Source: Neobacillus niacini
Lineage (GTDB): Bacteria > Bacillota > Bacilli > Bacillales > Cytobacillaceae
Assembly (NCBI RefSeq): GCF_019749295.1
Contig: NZ_JACWFG010000006.1
Span: 62,001-126,000 of the forward strand
Direction: 5' to 3'
Length of the DNA stretch: 64,000 nucleotides
This document shows, in pieces, positions 43,535 to 50,591 of this stretch (positions within the stretch are counted from its first letter, which is position 1; each line of letters opens with the position of its first letter). The notes below the pieces were generated by a model that saw nothing but the letters and a program-made list of their open reading frames with translations, searched no databases and was not told the DNA's origin. Made by a program: the position numbers and the translations under genes.

Positions 43535-44401
43535 ATGTTAGGTGCTATTGAAGCGGGCGGTACGAAATTTGTTTGTGCTGTCGGAGATAAAACAGGGAAG
43601 ATTATAGAGCGGATTCAAATCCCAACGACGGTTCCAGAAGAAACGATGCCACAGGTGATTGACTTTTTTAATGGATACCAACTCGAGGCAATTGGAGTGG
43701 GATTTTTCGGACCAATTGATGTGAATATGGAAAGTCCCAGCTACGGGTCCATTACCTCGACACCTAAAACGGGGTGGCGTGATTACCCAATTGTAAAGAC
43801 GTTAGCGGAAGAATTCGGGGTACCGATTGGTTTCAATACCGACGTGAATGCAGCTGCATTAGGCGAGGTTACTCATGGAGCAGCAAAGGGTTTGGATAGC
43901 TGTTTATACATAACAATCGGAACTGGAATTGGAGCAGGCGCAATTGTGCAGGGTAACCTTCTTCAGGGATTATCACATCCGGAAATGGGGCACATTCTGG
44001 TTAGACGTCATCCACAGGATGAGTATCAGGGGAAATGTCCGTATCACGGTGATTGCCTGGAGGGTCTTGCGGCAGGACCGGCGATCGAGGACCGCTGGGG
44101 AGCAAAGGGAATCGACTTAGTAGACAAACCAGAGGTATGGGACATGCAAGGTTATTACATTGCTCAAGCTCTTATGCAATATGTATTGATCCTATCACCG
44201 AAAAAAATCATTCTCGGCGGGGGAGTCATGCATCAGAAGCAATTATTTCCTACTATTTATAAATACTTAAATGAATTTCTTGCAGGTTATGTTTCCTTGC
44301 CTGAACTTTCAGACTATATTGTCAGTCCAGGTTTGGGCGATCATGCTGGAATTACAGGGTCCCTTATGCTAGCCAAGCAGGCACTTCAAGAGAATAACTA
44401 A
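43535..44401 (+). CDS. ROK-family fructokinase
   Basis: 288 aa from ATG 43535, preceded by a GGGGGGGGAG run; the upstream in-frame ATG adds a sequence unlike the family. GAIEAGGTKFVCAVG phosphate loop, TDVNAAALGEV, ITIGTGIGAGAI, and the zinc module HPEMGHILVRRH...CPYHGDCLEGLAAG. This matches GmuE/YdhR fructokinases. The next gene is mannose-6-phosphate isomerase 21 bases away, so the pair would feed fructose and mannose into fructose-6-phosphate. Confidence 0.92.
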   Translation: MLGAIEAGGTKFVCAVGDKTGKIIERIQIPTTVPEETMPQVIDFFNGYQLEAIGVGFFGPIDVNMESPSYGSITSTPKTGWRDYPIVKTLAEEFGVPIGFNTDVNAAALGEVTHGAAKGLDSCLYITIGTGIGAGAIVQGNLLQGLSHPEMGHILVRRHPQDEYQGKCPYHGDCLEGLAAGPAIEDRWGAKGIDLVDKPEVWDMQGYYIAQALMQYVLILSPKKIILGGGVMHQKQLFPTIYKYLNEFLAGYVSLPELSDYIVSPGLGDHAGITGSLMLAKQALQENN

Positions 44402-44422
44402 TTCAAGCGGAGGTTATCATTA

Positions 44423-45370
44423 ATGCAACAGCCATTATTTCTAAAACCAGTTTTTAAAGAACGAATTTGGGGCGGAACTGCCCTCACAACCCAATTTGGT
44501 TATGAAATTCCATCAAATCAAACTGGCGAATGCTGGGCGATTTCCGCTCATCCCAATGGTCCGTCGATTATTGAAAATGGAACATTTGAAGGAATGTCTT
44601 TAGAAGAGCTTTGGAAAAAACAACCTGAGTTATTTGGAAATCAAACAGATGAAGTTTTTCCGCTATTAACAAAAATACTAGATGCCAATGCTGATTTATC
44701 TGTTCAGGTACATCCTGAGGATGAATATGCAAAGGTTCATGAAAATGGGGATTTAGGTAAAACCGAATGTTGGTACATCCTTGATTGTAAAGAGGGGGCC
44801 GATATGATTTTCGGCCATAATGCTAAAACAAAAGAGGAATTAATCCAACAAATTAATGAAGGAAAGTGGAACGAGCTGCTTCGCAGGGTGAAAATTAAAC
44901 CTGGTGACTTTTTCTATGTTCCAAGCGGGACCATCCACGCATTATGTGAGGGAACTCTCGTGCTAGAAACGCAGCAAAGCTCAGACACCACCTATAGAGT
45001 ATATGACTATGACCGCAGAGACGCAGAAGGTAATCTGCGTGAACTTCATTTAGAAAAAGCCATTGATGTGACAACAGTTCCTCATCAAGAAACAGGCGTT
45101 ACTCCGAAAGTGGAGGAACGTGATCATGCAGTAGTAACGACATTTGTAGAATCTGAATTCTTCTCTGTCTACAAATGGAATGTTGATGGCAAAGCATCTT
45201 TTACTGCCGATGGCCACTACTTGCTCGTAAGTGTAATTAACGGTACGGGTGCACTACTTCATGCAGGTGAAACGTATCACTTAAAAAAAGGAAACCACTT
45301 TATCCTTCCAGTAGGATTTGGAGAATTTGAACTTGAGGGAAATACAGAATTTATTGTTTCTCATACGTAA
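44423..45370 (+). CDS. manA: Mannose-6-phosphate isomerase, class I
   Basis: 315 aa zinc cupin enzyme interconverting mannose-6-P and fructose-6-P. LKPVFKERIWGG start, LSVQVHPEDEYA with metal-binding His and Glu, KTECWYIL, and FYVPSGTIHALCEGTLVLE with the second His, as in the short Bacillus ManA/GmuF/Pmi class. AGCGGAGG ribosome site. Cotranscribed with the fructokinase and followed by a strong terminator. Confidence 0.94.
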   Translation: MQQPLFLKPVFKERIWGGTALTTQFGYEIPSNQTGECWAISAHPNGPSIIENGTFEGMSLEELWKKQPELFGNQTDEVFPLLTKILDANADLSVQVHPEDEYAKVHENGDLGKTECWYILDCKEGADMIFGHNAKTKEELIQQINEGKWNELLRRVKIKPGDFFYVPSGTIHALCEGTLVLETQQSSDTTYRVYDYDRRDAEGNLRELHLEKAIDVTTVPHQETGVTPKVEERDHAVVTTFVESEFFSVYKWNVDGKASFTADGHYLLVSVINGTGALLHAGETYHLKKGNHFILPVGFGEFELEGNTEFIVSHT

Positions 45371-45385
45371 TTTTAACGTGAAAGC

Positions 45386-45418
45386 GGCTCAGAATATTGA
45401 ATTCTGAGCCTTTTTTTT
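45386..45418 (+). terminator. Terminator of the fructokinase-manA operon
   Basis: GGCTCAGAAT (45386-45395) with ATTCTGAGCC (45401-45410) and eight T residues. Confidence 0.93.
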
Positions 45419-45704
45419 AAAATGCGGTGTGGATAAATCCCTAATTTATAAAAATAGCAGTTTCACTCGTACCAAAGCTTTTTCCCTCTTCCCCCTTTTT
45501 CGAGTTTTCTTTTTCCTCTTCGACACAATTCGTTTGATAACGCTAAACTTAAAAGTAAATGTTCCCTTCATAAAACAGTTTGTAAGTTGAAATAAAAAGG
45601 ATAATAGGGGATTTTGTCTAACGATTACCGCTCGAAAAGGCAGGATATCACACCCTCCAAAAGGAAAATAATAGAATGTTCGTTATTAGGAACCTTTTGA
45701 GGTG
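45419..45704. other. Gene-free gap with an inverted repeat over the next ribosome site
   Basis: No coding frame is convincing. The gap has a pyrimidine-rich stretch near 45471-45525 and an inverted repeat: CCTCCAAAAGG (45654-45664) pairs with CCTTTTGAGG (45693-45702) except for one bulged C. The second arm contains the GAGG that would serve the following membrane-protein gene, so the stem would hide that ribosome site. Confidence 0.6.
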
Positions 45705-46010
45705 ATGGTAAAAGTGGTTTTTCTCTTTCATTATTTATCGCTCTTAAATATTTTTGATGCCTTCATTACATTCTTTGGTTTGGAAAATTCAATCATACAA
45801 GAAATGAACCCACTAATGAGTAAAATATATGAAGCAGATCCAGCATTATTTCTGATTATTAAACTGGTATTTTCGCTGTGCCTTTACTTGTTTCTCTTTT
45901 TTAAAAAAGTACCAACATCCTCCCTTACAAAGGGGCTCACTGTTTTCGCGTCCAGCTTCTATACCTTGATATTTTTTCTTCACTGTTACTGGCTTGTTGT
46001 TCTTATTTAA
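45705..46010 (+). CDS. Small three-helix membrane protein (DUF5658-like)
   Basis: About 101 aa. Hydrophobic helices VVFLFHYLSLLNIFDAFITFF, LFLIIKLVFSLCLYLFLFF and a C-terminal VFASSFYTLIFFLHCYWLVVLI. NIFDAFITFFGLENSIIQEMNPLMS is the pattern (D-T/A, E-x-NP) of the DUF5658 group, which I recall but cannot verify. Starts GTG 45702, ATG 45705 and GTG 45714 are all possible given the GAGG at 45699. Function unknown. Confidence 0.7.
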   Translation: MVKVVFLFHYLSLLNIFDAFITFFGLENSIIQEMNPLMSKIYEADPALFLIIKLVFSLCLYLFLFFKKVPTSSLTKGLTVFASSFYTLIFFLHCYWLVVLI

Positions 46011-46044
46011 AGGTGCCTATCCATCATTTATGGTAGGCACCTTT
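46009..46044 (+). terminator. Terminator of the 45705 gene
   Basis: AAAGGTGCCTA (46009-46019) with TAGGCACCTTT (46034-46044), with an inner CCAT/ATGG helix. Confidence 0.85.
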
Positions 46045-46228
46045 TACTTAGGTGTAAGTTTTCATATGGATGAGGTTATATATTCTAGCTTAATATTAAG
46101 TAAAATATATCCTAGTTTTAAACAATAATGTACAAGGATATGGGATAATTTTGTATAATTAATAGAAATTGGGCTTTTCCAAACGAGTTAGATAGATAAA
46201 TAAATAGAGTTAAGAGGGAGAGAGCACA

Positions 46229-46750
46229 ATGAAAAAGCTTAGAGTGGCGGGTCCTATTATTGGGATTCTAGCATGTATCGTGGGAGTTTATCTTTATTTA
46301 AGTGATGATAGCGGGATGAAAGTCACCTTGAAGAAAAACGATCCTGTTGCCGCGAAAGAGGCACAAACCAAAATCGATAAAGGTTTTGCTGCGCCAGTTT
46401 CAAGTAAAGTAACGGACAAGTACGAAACAATGAGCGAAGGGGAACTTATCCAAGAAGTTCACAATATGACCCATCAAAAGGTAGAGGCAGACAAAAAATG
46501 GGGTGCCTCCGAAATCACCGCTGACAAAGTACAGAAATTAAACGAAGTCATACAAAACAAAGACTTTAAAAATAGCAGTAACAAACAAATGCTGCTACAA
46601 ATCCTCGAACCTTGGACAAGACAAGACTTCAGCAACTCAGTAAGCGCACACAATAAAATATGGTCCTACCAAAATGGAAACATCGGCAAAGCCACAAGAC
46701 TCCTCACCCCTCAGGAGGAACTAGACTATATCGAAGATGAATTTCGCTAA
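46229..46750 (+). CDS. Membrane-anchored protein of unknown function (DUF6241-like)
   Basis: 173 aa. One N-terminal helix (VAGPIIGILACIVGVYLYL), then an extracytoplasmic, mostly helical domain: YETMSEGELIQEVHNMTHQKV, NEVIQNKDFKNSSNKQMLL, and the C-terminal RLLTPQEELDYIEDEF. I recall this pattern as DUF6241 but am unsure. The 3' third is strongly A/C-rich (41 of 60 at 46621-46680), ending at dispersed repeat copy 5. Single-gene unit with GGGAGAG ribosome site. Confidence 0.8.
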   Translation: MKKLRVAGPIIGILACIVGVYLYLSDDSGMKVTLKKNDPVAAKEAQTKIDKGFAAPVSSKVTDKYETMSEGELIQEVHNMTHQKVEADKKWGASEITADKVQKLNEVIQNKDFKNSSNKQMLLQILEPWTRQDFSNSVSAHNKIWSYQNGNIGKATRLLTPQEELDYIEDEFR

Positions 46751-46793
46751 GTTGGGTAGTGCCACTGGGTAGTGCCATTGGTGGTGTCATTCG

Positions 46794-46840
46794 CGGTGCC
46801 TGTCACCGCTCGTGGACACTGTCCGCCTGAGGTGGACAGT
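46794..46840 (+). repeat. Dispersed palindromic repeat, copy 5 (core plus hairpin module)
   Basis: Core at 46795-46807, hairpin module to 46840 with GCCTGAGGT in the loop (the inverse loop of copies 1 and 4). Just before it, short imperfect repeats of GTAGTGCCA (46757-46790) suggest slippage. Confidence 0.9.
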
Positions 46841-46953
46841 TAGGAAGTTTCAGCTTTGTGTATGTGTTGAGTAAATTAACTTTAATAATATTTGGACGTG
46901 GGTGGACATAGCCTTTAGTATGGAATGTCGGTATTAAAGGAGAGACACTTGTC

Positions 46954-47424
46954 ATGTCTAGAAAATCTGCGTCGTTTAAGGGTCTTGTAATGGGAATGGT
47001 GCTCTTAATATGTATCGTTATTGTTTTTATGTTAATAAAAGGTGCTTGGAATTCTCCTGATAAAGAGGCGGCAGCGGTGGTATCGGAATTTTATCAGTTT
47101 GAGCAAGAAGGAGAATTCTCGTCATCCTGGAATCTTTTCCATTCAACCATGAAAGAAAAATTTAACAAAGGGCATTATATTCAAGACAGAGCTCACGTAT
47201 TTATGAACCACTTTGGCGTCGAAACCTTCGATTTTGTTTTGGGAGAACCGGAAAAAATCGATCAGTGGAAAATATCGGAAGAAGGTCCTGCCATTAAAAA
47301 CGTCTACAAAATCCTCATCACCCAAACCTACAAAGGAAAATACGGCAACTTCGACCTAAAACAGGAAGTCTTTGCAGTAGAAGAAGACGAGGAATGGAAG
47401 ATTGTTTGGGATTATAACCAGTAG
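46954..47424 (+). CDS. Membrane-anchored protein of unknown function
   Basis: 156 aa. One N-terminal helix (GLVMGMVLLICIVIVFMLI), then an extracytoplasmic domain whose start AAAVVSEFYQFEQEGEFSSSWNLFHSTMKEKF and end EVFAVEEDEEWKIVWDYNQ look like an NTF2-like/lumazine-binding fold. That assignment is a guess from pattern. It lies between dispersed repeat copies 5 and 6 and shares the A/C-rich 3' end. No partner gene is evident. Confidence 0.75.
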   Translation: MSRKSASFKGLVMGMVLLICIVIVFMLIKGAWNSPDKEAAAVVSEFYQFEQEGEFSSSWNLFHSTMKEKFNKGHYIQDRAHVFMNHFGVETFDFVLGEPEKIDQWKISEEGPAIKNVYKILITQTYKGKYGNFDLKQEVFAVEEDEEWKIVWDYNQ

Positions 47425-47459
47425 GGGCATTAGAGGTGCACATTATTGGTGCTCATTAG

Positions 47460-47517
47460 CGGTGCCTGTCACCATCCGTGGACAAATTGGCTATTTTGTC
47501 CACGTGGGGTGGACAGT
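47460..47517 (+). repeat. Dispersed palindromic repeat, copy 6 (core plus longer hairpin)
   Basis: Core at 47461-47473. The hairpin module is changed: GTGGACAAA (47479 onward) pairs with TTTGTCCAC through a longer loop, and it ends GGACAGT at 47517. Left 43 of 60 A or C (47281-47340), right 41 of 60 G or T (47521-47580). Confidence 0.88.
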
Positions 47518-47543
47518 ATATCGGAGTTTTAAAGTCGGTGAGG

Positions 47544-47590
47544 TTGACGGGAGAGGATGGTTTGGATATAATTATCTTGAATTCGAGATA
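47544..47590 (+). promoter_or_regulatory. Promoter with MhqR-like operator for the dioxygenase gene
   Basis: TTGACG (47544-47549), 17 bases, TATAAT (47567-47572), directly followed by TATCTTGAATTCGAGATA (47573-47590), 17 of 18 to the MhqR core as I remember it. A repressor there would cover the start point of transcription. Confidence 0.78.
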
Positions 47591-47644
47591 ATGAACGTCT
47601 CATGATCATGATATTGTATTGAAGTTCGTTTAGGAGGCTATTTT

Positions 47645-48619
47645 ATGAAGCTGTTAGGTTTACATCATGTTTCGATCTTAACCGGTAAGGCTGAGCGGAA
47701 CTTTCAATTTTATACAAAGATTTTAGGATTGAGGTTAGTCAAGAAAACGGTGAATCAGGATAATACAGAGTCTTATCATTTATTTTATGGTGATGCTAAG
47801 GGAAGTCCTGGTACGGAGATTACCTTCTTTGATATTCCTGGTTTGGGGCATACGTATCCAGGTGTGGGGAGTATTTCATCTACCTCACTGCGCGTGAAGG
47901 ATACGCAAGCTCTCCATTATTGGGAAGAACGATTTAAGAAGTTTGGTATTGAGCATGGGCAGATTGAGAAACGTAACAACCGCGATTCTCTTGCCTTTCA
48001 AGATTTCGAGGGCACTCGTTTAGTTTTAGTGGCGGATAACGGTGAAGCGGGAGTAGGTCCAGGTGTTCCATGGGATAAAAGTGATGTCCCGGTTGAAAAT
48101 GCCATCATTGGTTTGGGCCCCGTTACCTTAACGGTGGCTGTGCCCGAAAAAACGGTAACCGTTCTAACAGAAGTGATGGGTTTTACACAGGCAGGCACCT
48201 ACCCATCACTTGAAGGTGATTTTCCGGCGATTCAAGTTTTTACAACAGGTGAAGGCGGGCCAGGAGCTGAGGTGCACATCGAAACCAGGCCTGATTTACC
48301 AAGGATGCGAGCGGGCAGGGGTAGTGTTCATCATGTCGCCTTTCGTGTTCCGAATGAGGAAGAATATGAGTATTGGGCAAAGCGAATTGCTGATTCAGGA
48401 TTAATGAATTCGGGTAAGGTTGAACGATACTACTTCAAGGCACTTTATTTCCGTGAACCTAATCATATTCTTTTTGAATTATCAACCGACACACCAGGAT
48501 TCGATGTGGACGAGCCGGTTGAAACATTAGGGGAAAAGCTTGCACTGCCGCCATTTTTAGAACCCCGCCGGGCAGATATTGAGGCTAAGCTCAGACCATT
48601 AGATTTAGAAATTCAATAA
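47645..48619 (+). CDS. Extradiol ring-cleaving dioxygenase (MhqO/MhqA type, VOC superfamily)
   Basis: 324 aa with two vicinal-oxygen-chelate halves. LLGLHHVSILTGKAERNFQFYTKILGLRLVKKTVNQD begins the first; the second holds GSVHHVAFRVPNEEEYEYW and YYFKALYFREPNHILFELSTD, with metal-ligand His and Glu. Belongs to the glyoxalase/dioxygenase group induced by hydroquinones in B. subtilis, where MhqR represses it. Here an MhqR box overlaps the promoter, so the product probably detoxifies quinones or hydroquinones. TAGGAGG site, own terminator. Confidence 0.92.
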   Translation: MKLLGLHHVSILTGKAERNFQFYTKILGLRLVKKTVNQDNTESYHLFYGDAKGSPGTEITFFDIPGLGHTYPGVGSISSTSLRVKDTQALHYWEERFKKFGIEHGQIEKRNNRDSLAFQDFEGTRLVLVADNGEAGVGPGVPWDKSDVPVENAIIGLGPVTLTVAVPEKTVTVLTEVMGFTQAGTYPSLEGDFPAIQVFTTGEGGPGAEVHIETRPDLPRMRAGRGSVHHVAFRVPNEEEYEYWAKRIADSGLMNSGKVERYYFKALYFREPNHILFELSTDTPGFDVDEPVETLGEKLALPPFLEPRRADIEAKLRPLDLEIQ

Positions 48620-48628
48620 CCTCTATGG

Positions 48629-48657
48629 AAGACAAGGACAAGTGCCTTGTCTTTTTA
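48629..48657 (+). terminator. Terminator of the dioxygenase gene
   Basis: AAGACAAGG (48629-48637) with CCTTGTCTT (48645-48653), then TTT. Confidence 0.88.
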
Positions 48658-48840
48658 AATGGCGCCAATCTTCTAATTGTATTAATCTATAGGAAAACCC
48701 GCTATTTTAAATTTTTAAAAAATAATTAAAAATTTCTCCAACACTTTACTTTCCTCATTCGTTATCTAACTGAAAGCGGCAAAAACAACTGAATTCCCAA
48801 AGCAAAGAAATTCATTGAACAAAAAATTGGAAAAAAGAGA

Positions 48841-49320
48841 GTGATCACTGTGAATGTGGAAGTGAGTGATTTATATGAAGCGTTAAAAGATGATCTCTTG
48901 CGGTTTGCGAGTTCCATTGCTAGACATGGGCAGGAGGCCAATGACTTGGTTCAGGACGCTATGGTAAAGTCGCTTAACGAACCACAGCTGCTAAATTTAC
49001 CTATCTACAAGCAGCGTGCATGGTTTTTTCGGGTAATGAAAAACAGGTTAATCGATGATCGTAGAAAAGAGCAGCGTTTGACACAGTGGGAGGATGACTT
49101 TGATTTTTCCATACAGGAAACGGGTGTAAGTCATTTGGAAGTTACCGAATTACTTGCTCATTTGCCACAAGAATTAAGTGATCTTATTTTTAAAAAATAT
49201 TGGTTAGGCCTTTCGAGTCAGGAGATTGGTGAACAGCTAAGGATTCCCGCGTCGACAGTGCGTTATAAGCTTCATCTTGCCATCAAGAAATTAAGGAAAA
49301 TCTTAGAGGAGGAAAAATAA
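48841..49320 (+). CDS. ECF-type RNA polymerase sigma factor
   Basis: 159 aa. Region 2 (DLLRFASSIARHGQEANDLVQDAM, then AWFFRVMKNRLIDDRRKE) and region 4 (LLAHLPQELSDLIFKKYWLGLSSQEIGEQL, IPASTVRYKLHLAIKKLR) are both complete. GTG 48841 has only a weak GAGA; a GTG 12 bases later is possible. The downstream gene begins at the base after the stop. It would normally be an anti-sigma factor, but that protein has no zinc-binding or membrane motif. This makes the pair unusual. Confidence 0.9.
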   Translation: MITVNVEVSDLYEALKDDLLRFASSIARHGQEANDLVQDAMVKSLNEPQLLNLPIYKQRAWFFRVMKNRLIDDRRKEQRLTQWEDDFDFSIQETGVSHLEVTELLAHLPQELSDLIFKKYWLGLSSQEIGEQLRIPASTVRYKLHLAIKKLRKILEEEK

Positions 49321-50526
49321 ATGAGTCAGCGAATTGGAAATGTAGGATTGTTAAATTTGGTAAATGCAACCGAAGAAAGCGTGAAGGGTATCGAACGTAT
49401 TGAAAATGTAGGGTTAGTTATCTACGGGAAAGAAAATGCACATCTATTGTCAACGCTGAGTATTGGAAATATTGGGTCTAGTATCGAGGTTCCAGTGGGT
49501 TACCGCCTTTTTAATGGGGTTTTAAATCTAAATCAAAACTATCTTTCCTCGATTGTAGAGCCGGTTTTTATCCTAGTAAATGGTATTGTTATTATCGATC
49601 CAGATATTCAGCCTGACCAAGTTCAAGCGGAGCAAATAAATATGCTGGTAAATGGAAAGGTTTATAGCCCAGCCCATTTATCTGGTTTGGCCGGAAGGAT
49701 GTTGACCAAAGGTTCTGGTGAAGTAGAAACCTATCATGGTGCACCGCCTAGGTTTGAAAATGGCAAATTCACACTTACGAATTCCTTTTTACAATCGATA
49801 GAGGAGTCTTTATATTTAGTGGTGAATGGAGTTTTAGCTTTAGCACAGGACCTTAATATGGATCTATTCAGTGAGAAGCTTAGCAAGTTGGAAGTGAATG
49901 GGAAAATCTCGCTATATGAGAATCAAGAAACATATTTATATAAAAAAGCAGCTTCTTTAACAACTTGTAAAGTAGAAGTGATTCCTGCTGGATATGAAGT
50001 TCTTTCGAAGCAACTGCGGCTAAATGGCCGCTCGATTCGCAGGTTCCAACAGAAAAAATGGTTCACAAATAAACCAGTTATTATTGAGAGTGACGTTACA
50101 AGAGATATGCTGACGAAAGCAATTGAAAAAATACACTCAACTTCCGTCATCATTTGCCACGAGGAAGTCGAAGACCTCGTCTATGAACGTTTAAGTCTGA
50201 TGGAAACTGAAGTATTACCTTACGAAAATAGTTTTATTGTGATTGATGGGGAAGAAGTTTGGTCTAACGAACAATTTCTCGCCCTAGACCATCCAGTCTC
50301 TATTATAGTTAATGGACAGCTTATCCTTGATCGTGATGTAAGCGAAGAGGTTCTGCGATCCAAGGCAGCAACATTAGATATTCTGGGTGAAGTAATCGTT
50401 CGGGAAAAGAAATTAAAAGGCACCCTACAAAACATCATTCGACTTAATACAGGTACAATCGAAGAAGAAAAAGGCAAACAAGAAACAGGAGCCTTCCTGC
50501 AAAACATTGGAGAACTCTCGCTCTAG
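49321..50526 (+). CDS. Modular protein of unknown function coupled to the ECF sigma factor
   Basis: 401 aa, soluble, no signal peptide or membrane helix. About four modules of 70-100 residues. Two are clear: RLFNGVLNLNQNYLSSI with ILVNGIVIIDPDI and MLVNGKVYSPAHL, and RFENGKFTLTNSFLQSI with LVVNGVLALAQDL and LEVNGKISLYENQ. A third is diverged (LRLNGRSIRRF), and the fourth has IIVNGQLILDRDV. The regular V-N-G turns suggest a beta-solenoid or polymer-forming fold. The ATG immediately follows the sigma TAA, so the two are coupled. It may bind the sigma factor or be the structure that it controls. No family recognised. Confidence 0.8.
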   Translation: MSQRIGNVGLLNLVNATEESVKGIERIENVGLVIYGKENAHLLSTLSIGNIGSSIEVPVGYRLFNGVLNLNQNYLSSIVEPVFILVNGIVIIDPDIQPDQVQAEQINMLVNGKVYSPAHLSGLAGRMLTKGSGEVETYHGAPPRFENGKFTLTNSFLQSIEESLYLVVNGVLALAQDLNMDLFSEKLSKLEVNGKISLYENQETYLYKKAASLTTCKVEVIPAGYEVLSKQLRLNGRSIRRFQQKKWFTNKPVIIESDVTRDMLTKAIEKIHSTSVIICHEEVEDLVYERLSLMETEVLPYENSFIVIDGEEVWSNEQFLALDHPVSIIVNGQLILDRDVSEEVLRSKAATLDILGEVIVREKKLKGTLQNIIRLNTGTIEEEKGKQETGAFLQNIGELSL

Positions 50527-50538
50527 ATCGAATAACAA

Positions 50539-50561
50539 GGCACCGCCCTTTGGGCGGTGCC
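50539..50561. terminator. Hairpin between the modular protein and yoaE
   Basis: GGCACCGCCC (50539-50548) pairs perfectly with GGGCGGTGCC (50552-50561), loop TTT. No T run follows, so it may end transcription poorly. Its right arm is the start of repeat copy 7. Confidence 0.6.
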
Positions 50562-50591
50562 TGTCACCATTTATACATCACTGTATATTTT
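50556..50591 (+). repeat. Dispersed repeat copy 7, left member of a 36-bp direct repeat around yoaE
   Basis: Core GGTGCCTGTCACC (50556-50568), then ATTTATACATCACTGTATAT and TTT. It is identical at 35 of 36 positions to 52645-52680. The second half overlaps the last seven codons and stop of yoaE, so that gene ends inside the repeat. Confidence 0.93.
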
